Shown piece after piece: positions 1-9,826 of a stretch of DNA of 64,000 bases (positions within the stretch are counted from its first letter, which is position 1; every line of letters begins with the position of its first letter). The position numbers and the translations under genes were made by a program. The DNA lies in NCBI GenBank assembly GCA_017163975.1, contig JAFFSR010000242.1:6969001-7033000 (forward strand), in the 5' to 3' direction. The DNA is from Anastatus disparis. Its lineage: Eukaryota; Arthropoda; Insecta; Hymenoptera; Eupelmidae. The notes beneath the pieces were generated by a model. The model saw nothing but the letters and a program-made list of their open reading frames with translations, was not told where the DNA came from and did no database searches.

Positions 1-434
1 TGTTTAAATTTATCAAACTTGATTAGCAAAAAAGAAAAGTACAAATTTAGTTCTTTAACATTCTTTGTTTTTTCTATGTATCAAAAGTCTCGTTTTTTAC
101 TTACCTCTTTAAGAACAAATTGCAATAAATAATAAGGCAGCAATAAATGTTAAATGAATGTACGTTATTTAGTTTATATCATTTTAACGGAATGATAAAA
201 AATGTGAAGAATAACAACAAAATTATATATAACTTAATAAAATTCTTAATTGCTGTACAATTTTTCCTGGAGAGGGAAATAAAAGATTAGACTGTTAAAA
301 CATTTCAAAAACAAAGGATGTTGAAGGACTCATTTTGTACCTACTCATAAAGATCAATAAATTCAAACATCCATACTACAACAATAATGTCAACCTTATA
401 AAAAAATTAATATATTTAACTTTACATATTTCAG

Positions 435-913
435 ATTGTGCATATTCAACAGGAACTCTTTTTTGGACAAGTGCTGCACATATTAAACCTTGTATTAATA
501 GTAAATTTGTTTGTGATGGTTATCCAAATTGTGCAAGTTTATTGTGTTCTGATGAAAGAAATTGCACTAGTGTAGTTAATCGAATAGAAAGTGATGGAAT
601 TGGAACAAAAGTGACTGTTAGTGCTGTGACAACAATATTTTTATGCCTTATTATATTTATACTATGTTTGTGGATATGTCGTAAGCACAAAAAACTTTGT
701 TGGTCACCTGATTGTGCAGGACCAACAACTACTGTAAGTGGTAATACTTCTGGATTGCCAATGGAACGTGGTGATCAAAATGCTTCAAATCAACCTTATG
801 TGCCTACTGCTCCAATGTTGGAAGTAGCTGTTCCAACATCTCTTCATGACAAGGACTTGCCACCAAGCTACGATTCTTTATTTCCTTCACAAGCTAATGC
901 TGCCAATCCATGA
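435..913 (+). CDS. 3'-terminal exon of an LDLa-domain single-pass membrane protein with a PPxY tail
   Basis: The exon begins after a TTTCAG acceptor at 429-434 and runs to a TGA at 911-913, giving about 158 residues. The first ~45 residues are a cysteine-rich LDL-receptor class A-like module (key stretch CINSKFVCDGYPNC, then LCSDERNC). A hydrophobic helix follows (about residues 57-78) and then a basic stop-transfer KHKK. The cytoplasmic tail is Ser/Pro/Asn-rich and ends with LPPSYDSLF, a PPxY motif of the type bound by WW domains of Nedd4-family ligases. This layout resembles LDLRAD4/PMEPA1-like adaptors or the tail of a larger CUB/LDLa receptor; I cannot choose between them. The upstream exon is not recognisable in bases 1-434 and probably lies outside the window, so the N-terminus and any signal peptide are missing. 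An apparent open start at 335 is intronic read-through. Confidence 0.75.
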
Positions 914-2161
914 ACAAACCTTCCATTTTGCGATCGTCATTATTGTACTGATTTATCTAATGTTTTAATTAGATAATTATTTTTTTATGAATCTCTGTTA
1001 GGAAATTGTATTACATGAAATAATGTAAGTACCGTATTCAATAGATAAAAAATAACTTAAAATTTGTACCAAAAAAAAATATTAGTTTAATTATCAATTG
1101 TTTTGATCATTTTTAGAATAATTTTTGTAAAAATATTATAATTAAAAAGTTTTTGTTAGTTTCTAAAAATGATTAAAATATGCTACGCAAACTTATGCTG
1201 CATAATTATTTGAAGTTTAATTGTAGTAACTATTACATTTTTTATTTTTTATATTAGGATCTCGAAAAATAACTAATTTTTCTTCAATATAAATACTTCT
1301 CTTTATATAATTATAATATAAAAATAATTATGACAAACCTAAGACAATATTAATTAATATTTGTAGACATATCGAAATTTTCTAAATATTTTTATACTGT
1401 AGGTATATATATTACAAATTTTTCTTTGAAATTTTTATTTGCATTCAATCATAAAAAAAAATTATATATACCTTTGCGTTAATTTTTTAGAAATACTCAT
1501 TTTTCTATGTTGATTATTAGACAAATTATCAAAGTTTTACTGTTAATTTTGATATTGATTATAATAATTATAACGAAAAGACTAATTATAAATTTTAGAA
1601 TCTCAAATAACGGATTTTTGTACGTACTTAAGCTCCGTTATTGTATAAATTTAATAAAAATTTTATAAAAATGTTTATAAGCAGTTTTTTATATATTAAT
1701 ATTAAAATAGAGATAATATTAATTGTAACGAAAAGACTAATAATTAATTTTAGAATCTCAAAAAACGGATCTTTGTACGTACTTGAGCTCTGTTATTGCA
1801 TAAATTTCGTACAAAATTTTATAAAAAATGTTTATAAGCAATATTTTATATATAAATATTATATACTTGGCGCTTCAAGCACTAATAAAAAGTGTGTATT
1901 TTTGTAAATACATGTTTATATAAATTTATAAGAGAATACTTTATAAATGCATATAATTGAAATTTTTGTTGATTATTTTAATTATATAATTCCTACAACA
2001 ATTTCAATAAAAATGAAATTTTTATTCTTCATAATTCGTACAAGAACAAGAATCTTATGATAGATTGTTAGCATTTTTATAAAAAATATTAAGAATAAAA
2101 AATCTTTGAAATGATCATTTATTTTATTCTCTCCATTTTTCTTGATTGGAATTTTCATTGA
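914..2161. other. Intergenic, convergent 3' ends
   Basis: This stretch separates the 3' end of the LDLa gene (+) from the 3' end of APEH paralogue A (-). It is very AT-rich with no coding signal. Its only structured content is a two-copy direct tandem repeat (1557-1862, listed separately). A TTTATT around 2115-2123 gives AATAAA on the minus strand and could be the polyadenylation signal of paralogue A. Confidence 0.7.
1557..1862. repeat. Two-copy tandem repeat, period about 154 bp
   Basis: Two adjacent diverged copies start near 1557 and 1711. Both contain AACGAAAAGACTAAT, then TTTTAGAATCTCAAA, then TTTGTACGTACTT, then ATGTTTATAAGCA in the same order and spacing. Copy 1 also has a hairpin with 9-nt perfect arms (AATAACGGA / TCCGTTATT) around the GTACGTAC core; in copy 2 this has decayed to AAAAACGGA / TCTGTTATT. 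Apparent reading frames across it are repeat-driven and not coding. Confidence 0.8.
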
Positions 2162-5100
2162 TCATTCATTATTGTGCTCTATCAACCAGAGCGCTGAATT
2201 GATAACATTGTCAATCTCAACATCGTCCTTTCTCAACGAATGATTGTCTTCATACATGAATAGTCTAGAAAATTGAAATAATAGTTTAATATAAAAAATT
2301 TAATTTACATACATTTATTTTATATTTTTACTTTTGCCATGTCAAAAAATAGATTTTAATTATTTTTAATTTTTTGAGATTTAAAAATTGTATTTAAAAA
2401 TAAAAATTTTCAGCTGTACGTTTATTGTAAAAAGAAAAAACTTACTTGGTGGTAACGTTATTTTCCATCAATCTGTAATACCACTGTTTACCCTGTGACG
2501 AAGGAACTCTTAAATCTTTTGATCCTAATGCAATCATTGTTGGTGCTTTAACTTTATCAACGTGAATAATAGGCGAATGTTTTAACATTACTGAATATAG
2601 TTCATTGAAGTTTGTCTTGCCTCTAAACTGTCCCGATTTATCAAAGGATGACAGGCCAATTTGAGCACAACACCTGCAAAACAATCAATCATTTGACTTA
2701 ATTAGAGAATTTATTGAGAGAAAATTAAAGAAAATTGTTTTTTAAAAGTATATATTTTTTTGCAAAAACATACGTAACAAATTAACGCAATTGCTTAAGA
2801 TATAATTTACAGATTAAAGAATTATTTTATAATTTACATTACACAAAGATTTTTTAATTTGATGATAATTTGTTGTTTTTTTTTATTATTTAAAAAAAAA
2901 AATAATTACCAATCGGGAATATCGGTTGTGGAATGCATCGCTGCTATATCAATTACCGGATTTAACAAGATTACTGATTTAAATTTATCCTGTAAAAAAT
3001 AAAAATTCTTTTAATTAAAAATTAAAAACTCTTATAATCAACTTAATGTCGTTTTTTCAAAATCAAGACAAAGGCATTAAAAAAAATTCATTTTAAAGAG
3101 CAGAAATCGTCCGTTTATAACTAAATAAAATAAATAGTAAATAATTTTCATCCTTACGGGATACTGTCCACTTAAATGAGCAGCCAAAAATCCGCCATGT
3201 GATCCGCCGTATAAATTAACTTTCTTCGGATCTAACCAAGGATACTTTTCAAGAGCTAAATCTATAGCTTTTACGCAATCGCGCACATCAACATCACCAA
3301 CTTTACCAAGTAGATAATCAACGTTATCGCCACCCATACCAGTCGAGCCACGATAATTTATTTGTAAAATATTAAAACCTGGAGGAAATAATAAAAAATT
3401 AGTTATATTTTTTATTATATAAATAAATGTATTTTTAAAATTTACATTTATCTATTAAATATTGTACGCGTGTTTTATTACCTAGAAGAGCGAATAACGC
3501 GTAATCTGCATGAAACATATTGCAGTAAGAAGCATTAGGTCCTCCATGGCCTACTGCGATTAATGGCCTAGATTTATTTGGTCCATTTTTCACTCCGAAA
3601 TATGTGAAATTAAAATCCTCTAAAATAAAAAAATTCGAATGTATTATAAAAATGAATTTCATCTTTATTTTCATTATGTGAAATTTCATTTTCCAATCGC
3701 TATGTGTATAGTACTACTTTCTAACACGTGTTCGAAAAAATAAATTTTGTAAGTAGAATATTCCCGAGTTCTCTTTATTATGCTCTCTTATAACACAGAC
3801 ATAGATGAGAGAAGTTGGTAATATGCGTACTCAAATTTTTATGTAAATTAAAATTTTATGTCCATAAAATTGAATTCATTTGTTAATAAAATTAGAATAT
3901 ATTACAAGTACGTAGAGGTTCTAGCAATTGCTTATTTGTCATTTACGTTTGAATTGGCAAACTCGACTTGTGTGAGAAAGATCTCCTTAACGCATTTATA
4001 CAATTTACTATATTGTTTTTTTATTAATTATTATATAACCGAAACCAATGAATTTTAATTAAGATGATATATTTCACCTTGTAACATACATTTATTTTGA
4101 AAGTATAATATTTTACGTTCTTCTAACCTCAAAATCGCAACTTCTTTTCTCATTTTCGGCTCTCAGAACGTAAAATTCATTACGTTACTTGGACAAAAAG
4201 GCTTTTTAACGAAACTCGTTACAAACCTCGCCTTCGGCTCGGCTTGTAATCTTCTCGTTTCGTAAAAAAAGCCTATCTGTCCACGGAACGTAATGTACTA
4301 TTCCTTCATACCCGTGCCGGAACTTCGCCTAAAAGTGCCTCTCGTGCGGCAGGGAACGGGCAAATTACATTCACGTTTTTCTTTACAGTCGCATGCTCAG
4401 AAGCTACTGCGCACCTTCATACTATAGCAGTTTCGGTCGCTTCACTGTCTGCTGTATGTGTTCCGAGTATATCTATATATACACCACATGTCTAACCTTT
4501 GTTATTATACATCTAACATTGTTAGACTTATGAATGTTAAAATTATGAAATACACACACATGATAATTACATGCGTTCTTTTTTCATATGAATTATGATT
4601 TGAATATTTACTATGTATCCTATGTTAGCAGTTATAAGATACACATGTTCGGTTTTCTCACATTTCTTACGTACATAATACACAACATTTTTTTAACCCA
4701 AATTATTTTTTTCACGACACTTACAACACGTTTTTAGACACTTCAGAAATTAAAACACAAATAAAATTCTTAAATATTCATGTTCTTACATGTATTTTTT
4801 TGTTTCATTACACATTTTATTTATTTGAAATATTAAATAAAACGAATTATTTATTTTCGATTCTTTCTTTCTTTCTGTCTTTCTCTCTCTCTTTCACGCT
4901 CTCAACATATGCTATAGTTGCTTACGCATGCGTGCTACAACAAACTAAAGCATCAAATGACTTTTCACTCAAAGTCGTTTTCGATGTAGTTTTTTACTTA
5001 AAAATGGATTTTTATCTTTTTGGGATGGCGAAGTTCCGGCCGGGCATGAAGGAAAATCGTATACGCTCCTCGGCACGAAAAAGGCTCATCATATGCGCGT

Positions 5101-8100
5101 GTTTTGCTTTGCTCGGCTGACGCCTCGCAAAGCAAACTTACACGCGCATGTAATGAGCCTGTTCCGTACCTCGGAACGTAATATACTATAATATACTTAC
5201 TAACGGATTCATCGGTATCATAAACATAATCTGTGTGTTCGTACATAAGCAGAGGTGAATCTTCATTTTCTACTTTTAAAACATCAAGAGGAGTCGAACA
5301 ATTGGTAAAACTTAAATTTCCAATATTCGATGCAGTTCGATTAAATTTAGCAATTAGCAATTGCTGCGGTTGAATAAGAGAAAATTTAACAAAAGCTAAA
5401 TAATTTTCCTTAACATCAGCTACCATCAAACTACTACCTTCTTGACTATCAATTTCATTTATTACCTTTGTTTCTATAAAAAAATATATATTTTTAAATT
5501 CGCATTAGATCGTTTATTTATCGTTTATTATAACAGATTTAAAATATGTTTTTTGCCATCCCCTGCCCAAAAGTACCACTTCTCCTCCCGGCTCAAAATC
5601 GACGAAGTGGTACTTTTGGTCTGGGTATGACAAAAAATAGCATATTCACCACGGGAGTTAATGAAAAATACCTTAAATCGTATGTTTGTCACCCTCGCCT
5701 TCGGCTCGGGTGACAATTACATACGATTTAAGACATTTTTCAAATTAACTCCCTAGGTGAATAATATACTATTATGTACCTGAATTGACAACGTATGATT
5801 TTATAATAGATCTTTGCGGTGTACTGAAAAATATGTACTTTGAATCGCTGCTCCAACATCGTTTCGGTAAACCTTGATTATAAAGACCGTAAAATTTTTT
5901 GTCATCGGCAATCTTTACATACTTTTTCACTAAATCGATAAGTGTTGTTGGCTAAAAAAGTTAAAATTTTTTAATATTAATTACAATTTTAAATGCATTT
6001 ATCTATTTCGTTCATTAAAATAGAATAAAAGAGGTATCAGTGGCTCAATCGGTGGAGCAATGAACTCGTAGTATCGAGATCCTGAGTTCGAATCCCAGTC
6101 TCGGCCGATTTATGCAAACACCACTGTACGTTACATGTGCTTTGTTCACAAACACACTGAAAAACCTCCGTTGCTACAATGATAGCATAAATACAGCAAC
6201 TTTAAATAAATTTTAAAAATAAAATAAAAAACATAATAAACTTACTCTTTCATTGGTGCCCCATCTAAGATGCATAAGTCTATGGACATTATGATGAGCA
6301 GGGTTGATTTCTCTTTCAAGCCATATAAGTTGTTTTCCATCAATACTAAATCTTGGTGAAACACAATGAAGACCTTCTGAAGTCAATTTATCTATAAAAA
6401 AAACCACAAATAAAATTTTTGTTATTATTTCAAGCTAAAGTTTAAACAATTATTAATAAAAATCTATTCTCACGAAATTCTGTCCCCTTCAAATGAAATA
6501 TGTATGATTCTCTATTGGTACAAGCATATAAACCAAGATATCTTCTATCAATTTTATAAGCAACACCAACAATATCGTCACCATTTGGTGCCCAAAGTAC
6601 TTGGGCAGGAAAATATTCATTTGGTATTGACGCTATTGGAACAATGGTATCATCTTTAATGTTTAATATTACAACCACCGATCGATGTTTACCGACTAAT
6701 TGTTCACCCCAATCAAGTTTGTAAAGGTATTCTGTACCCTAAAGAACAAGATAGTTTTTATTTAATTTTCTTTGTTTAGATTTTATTTACATTAAATAAT
6801 AATTATCCATCAACTTACTCTGCTTGGTTCTTCATCACCAGGTTTGGTTTTAGATTTGGATTTTTGTTTGTAAAAAGGCTCGTTTTTAGGTAATTTTTTT
6901 TCAGCAACGTATAATAAACGGTTATTATCAGGTGAAAATTGAAAAGAAGAAAAAGTCGCTAAAATTAAATATAAAATTAGTAAAATGATATTATAAAATT
7001 AATGGAAAATAAGTTTAATAATAATAAAACTATCTTACGTTCAGAATAAACATCTCCGTGTTCATCAAATGCAGACAAGTCGTATGATTTGCTAAGATGC
7101 TGTCTATCCCAGATTTCGATAAATTGTTTTGATTTTCCATCGATCGTAACGTCCTTTAAAACTGCTTTTAATTTTTCATCCTCGGAAGAAATGGATAAGA
7201 GTCTGGAAAATTTTAATTTTACATTGTTTAATTTATGAGATATAATTTTTTATAGCCATTAAACAATAATATTTTAAGTATTTGCTTACTCAGAACTAAT
7301 ATCGTTAGGAAATCCATCCAATATTGGTTGCAAATCGGTATTGTAGCTTGACTCTTGAATAAATTTTTGTTTTGATCGTCTTTCTAGATTTCTTTGTGAC
7401 CAAGTACTTTGTATTGCAACAACACTTTTGGATGGAATAATTTTGGCTGACGTAAAACTTGGGATTTGGTATAAACGTTTATAAACATTTAAAACCTTGT
7501 CTATCTGTAAAAAAATGGATGAAATTTAAAAAAATTGTTTAAATTTTAATATTAATTTTTTTACTACATCTTTTTTTACAAATTTAAAATTATTAACTTT
7601 TATTGGCTTTCTATAAGTTGATTTGGTCAACGAAAATTTTTGGTGAAATAAAAAAATTATTTTGGGATTTGTTTCAATAAAATCTTTTTTTTAATCGTAT
7701 TAAAATAATTTAATATTAACGTTCAAGTGAATTTTGTTAAAATAATTTATTATAGTCTAAGTAATTTTGAAATTGTAATATTCATATTTTTATTAACAAA
7801 CAACAATCTTCATTTTGAAAGATAAAAATTTCAAAAATATAATAAAATACCTATTTTTCATATATTTTATTCTTTATTTATATTTTTTCATACCCTGATA
7901 AAAAAATCACCATAATATCATCATGATATGGTAAATTAGCATGTGAAAACACCATATAATGGCGAGATCATGGTGGATTTTCTACCAGGAATATATCTAT
8001 AAATAAAAAATTCAAAAAAATTTTTAATCAAAAATTTATAAAATTAAATAAAATATGAAGAAAAATTGTATATTTTGTGTTGACAATATTATACATTTAT

Positions 8101-8469
8101 TGATATGACTATTTGTGGTAGTTGCGGCTTACCACCTTGTTGATCTAATTTACAAAAAACAGAAATATTATAAGCGTTTAGTTCACCACTATTTTTATAT
8201 AAAATGTAATGTATATTTATATACTTCATTAATATTTCTTTTCATTCAAAATGTAATCTATAGATTTTTTAAATTTATTATTAGTGAGAACTTTGTTTTT
8301 TTAAGTTTGATATTAAAAAATAGTAAATCAACTATCAAAATTCCACATTATCAATAAATGCATAATTTTCACTCATGAAAAAAGTCATTTTTATTTCAAA
8401 TTTATCAAAAAATCACAAATATATATGAAATTTTAAATTAAAAAATATATTTACCTGACTTGATGACAT
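2162..8469 (-). CDS. Apeh: Acylaminoacyl-peptidase (acylamino-acid-releasing enzyme), paralogue A
   Basis: A cytosolic serine peptidase of family S9C that releases N-acylated (typically acetylated) residues from blocked peptides. Thirteen exons: 8455-8469, 7290-7504, 7039-7202, 6819-6958, 6474-6738, 6246-6391, 5780-5951, 5201-5473, 3482-3619, 3158-3378, 2910-2989, 2446-2673, 2162-2264. They sum to 2160 nt (719 aa plus stop; the human enzyme has 732). The N-terminal beta-propeller half spans about residues 1-455; the alpha/beta-hydrolase half carries HGGP, NYRGSTGMG, the elbow GGSHGG (Ser569), Asp663 in GSKDLRVP and His694 in YEDNHSL, so the triad looks intact. The start (MSSSQ) lies in a 15-nt first exon, exactly as in paralogue B. 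Introns 7 and 8 are swollen by palindromic elements and intron 6 by a SINE. It looks functional. Confidence 0.94.
4111..4175. repeat. Short hairpin element in intron 8 of APEH A
   Basis: Inverted arms TTTTACGTTCT and AGAACGTAAAA enclose about 43 nt. It directly precedes a second hairpin that also uses the word ACGT(T/A), and it belongs to the cluster of palindromes in this 1.58 kb intron. Confidence 0.6.
4181..4292. repeat. GC-rich-loop palindromic element 1 (intron 8 of APEH A)
   Basis: A near-complete palindrome of about 112 bp. The left arm includes TACGTTACTTGGACA, AAAAAGGC, ACGAAAC and TTACAA; the right arm mirrors it with TTGTAA, GTTTCGT, AAAAAAAGCC and TGTCCACGGAACGTA. The centre is CCTCGCCTTCGGCTCGG, much more GC-rich than its surroundings and nearly identical to the centre of the element at 5636-5772. 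This is probably a non-autonomous foldback/MITE insertion. Confidence 0.8.
4303..5052. repeat. Long-range inverted match flanking intron 8 interior
   Basis: A roughly 29-nt segment at 4303-4334 (TTCCTTCAT...CCGGAACTTCGCC) is the near-exact reverse complement of 5024-5052 (GGCGAAGTTCCGG...ATGAAGGAA). The match spans about 690 bp of ordinary intron, suggesting either two opposite copies of one element end or the termini of one larger inverted-repeat insertion into which other hairpins inserted. Confidence 0.65.
5062..5180. repeat. GC-rich palindromic element 2 (intron 8 of APEH A)
   Basis: Arms of about 53 nt around a loop of roughly 10 nt near GGCTGACGCC. The left arm carries AGGCTCATCATATGCGCGTG then TTTGCTTTGC; the right arm carries GCAAAGCAAA then CACGCGCATGTAATGAGCCT. 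It ends in CTCGGAACGTAATATACTAT, the same terminal word as the neighbouring elements. It stops about 20 bp from the exon 8 donor (5196-5200). Confidence 0.8.
5560..5632. repeat. Hairpin element in intron 7 of APEH A
   Basis: Inverted arms CCCAAAAGTACCACTTC and GAAGTGGTACTTTTGG enclose about 25 nt, including CTCCCGGCTCAAAATCGAC. It abuts the next palindrome at 5636. Confidence 0.75.
5636..5772. repeat. GC-rich-loop palindromic element 3 (intron 7 of APEH A)
   Basis: A palindrome of about 137 bp. The left arm reads from AATAGCATATTCACC through GGGAGTTAAT, CTTAAATCGTATG and TGTCACC; the right arm mirrors it to GGTGAATAATATACTATT. The centre is CCTCGCCTTCGGCTCGGG, shared with the element at 4181-4292. 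The right end lies just 3' of the exon 7 donor. Confidence 0.82.
6031..6210 (+). mobile_element. tRNA-derived SINE, full-length copy in intron 6 of APEH A
   Basis: The head is tRNA-like: GAGGTATCAGTGGCTCAATC (A-box region TGGCTCAATCGG) and B-box GAGTTCGAATCC. A tRNA-unrelated body follows (ACCACTGTACGTTACATGTG, TTGTTCACAAACACA, ACCTCCGTTGCT) and then a region ending in GATAGCATAAATACAGC with an A/T-rich tail. It lies antisense to the host gene, and its tail runs up to the exon 6 donor at 6241-6245. It shares head, body and tail with the copies at 37208 and 43894. Confidence 0.9.
7891..7990. mobile_element. Short MITE-like inverted-repeat element in intron 1 of APEH A
   Basis: About 100 bp bounded by imperfect terminal inverted repeats: TACCCTGATAAAAAAATCAC at the left and the mirror of ATGGTGGATTTTCTACCAGG at the right. 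The interior is also self-complementary (ATATCATCATGATAT and ACCATATAATGG). No reading frame. Confidence 0.55.
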
Positions 8470-8530
8470 TGTTGCAAGAGAGAATGAATTCTTTGTAACT
8501 CAAAATAATAATTGCAATGAGCTAATTCTT

Positions 8531-8546
8531 TGATAAGAATTATCGG
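8531..8546. promoter_or_regulatory. Paired inverted GATA sites upstream of APEH A
   Basis: TGATAAGAATTATC contains TGATAAG on one strand and GATAA on the other, 62 bp 5' of the paralogue A ATG. GATA factors acting on TGATAAG sites are known to drive insect midgut and fat-body genes; that this pair is used is an inference. Confidence 0.4.
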
Positions 8547-9070
8547 GTACTCAAATATCTACGATATTAATGATTGTCTGATGAATGTATCTTAAAACAA
8601 ACAAAAAAAAGAATAAAAATTTTTAAAAATGAATGAATATTTTTTCAATTATGTTGATATAGAGAAATTCGAGAATGCATTGATATCATTGATGTATACT
8701 AAAAGTGACACTAACGACTAAATAACACATAAGCTGTATTTATGCTTTGGCGCTGTTTTGCTCTCTTTAAGTGGGAGCGTCGAGCTTTCAAAAGATAACG
8801 ATGTTTATGCATTGCTAAGTAATGGTTGTACTAATTAGTTAGTACGTCTCACAAAAAACTAATTATTGACAATTTTACCTACGTGATAGAAATATTTCAA
8901 AGCAATAAAAGACAAAAGGACAGTTATAGACTCTTTGAAATAAATACATGTACGCGGCGTGTTAATAAAACAATAAATGTTCAAGTTGAGGAAAACCCTG
9001 GTAATCCTTAGCCGATCGTTCTGCTTTGAAAAAGAGACCGTTTTTTCATGACCTTAAAATGAGTGGCTAT

Positions 9071-9152
9071 GTTGAGGCGTTGCATGGAAGAAGGGCATAT
9101 CACCTATTTAAATTACATTATCTTAAGGCTATTCTTTTATGCAACGCCTCGA
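9071..9152. repeat. Small inverted repeat upstream of APEH A
   Basis: Arms of about 24 nt share GAGGCGTTGCAT (left) and ATGCAACGCCTC (right), with partial pairing beyond that (GGAAGAAGG against TATTCTTTT). They flank a loop of about 35-40 nt. The arms are GC-rich compared with their surroundings. Confidence 0.6.
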
Positions 9153-9826
9153 CCGAAATTTTTATTCTGAAACATCTATGAGTAAACTCTTGAATTTTCT
9201 ATAATAAATGCCAGATGATGGATAATAAAGTTTGAAATTAAGAATATAGTTTCTTTAATTTTGACTAACATTGATGAATTATATGAAACATGATTTATGT
9301 TGTAGCGATGCTAGACAAATATTAAAAATAATTGTTACGAGCTCGTACAGTGTCAAAAGGTATTTTCAAATCAATGGTTTGAAGATACTTTGCTCATCTA
9401 GATATATTTTTTTATTAACGATCAATACTTTTATATGCAAACGATACATACTTATGCATTTGGCGTGTAGCTTCTCATAATAAAAGCTTCATTGTTATTC
9501 ATAAATTAAGATATCGTTAAATTACTACTGCTAGTATTAAAGCATCATCAAATTGCTCTGTGTGTATGTTGAAAATTTTTCAACGATATGTAAATAAAAA
9601 GTGTATTGTAATAACATATTTTAAAGTGATTGATTGAGGATTTTATGGTAGAGTTTTTAATAAGAAGACAACTTTAGTTATACGATTGTTTATTATACAA
9701 ATTTAATATAAAAGTATAATATTGCTATATTTGAGAAAATATTATTTTTAACAATGTATCAGTAATAAAATATTATTAGTAATAAAGGCACGAAAATCGC
9801 AATATTTAAAAAAATGTATTAATCAT

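Larger units (their letters stand above)
8470..9826. other. Intergenic between APEH A (start) and APEH B (3' end)
   Basis: This holds the presumptive promoter of paralogue A. I see GATA-type sites close to the ATG (8531-8546) and a conserved word CCTTAGCCGATCGTTCT near 9006-9022, matched by CCTTGCCGATCATTCT upstream of paralogue B. A small inverted-repeat element lies at 9071-9152. No coding signal. Confidence 0.65.

Noticed and set aside
4800..5120. Plus-strand frame across the GC-rich palindrome in APEH A intron 8
   Set aside because: It overlaps the hairpin and simple CTTT repeats; the genuine coding exon nearby is on the minus strand (5201-5473).
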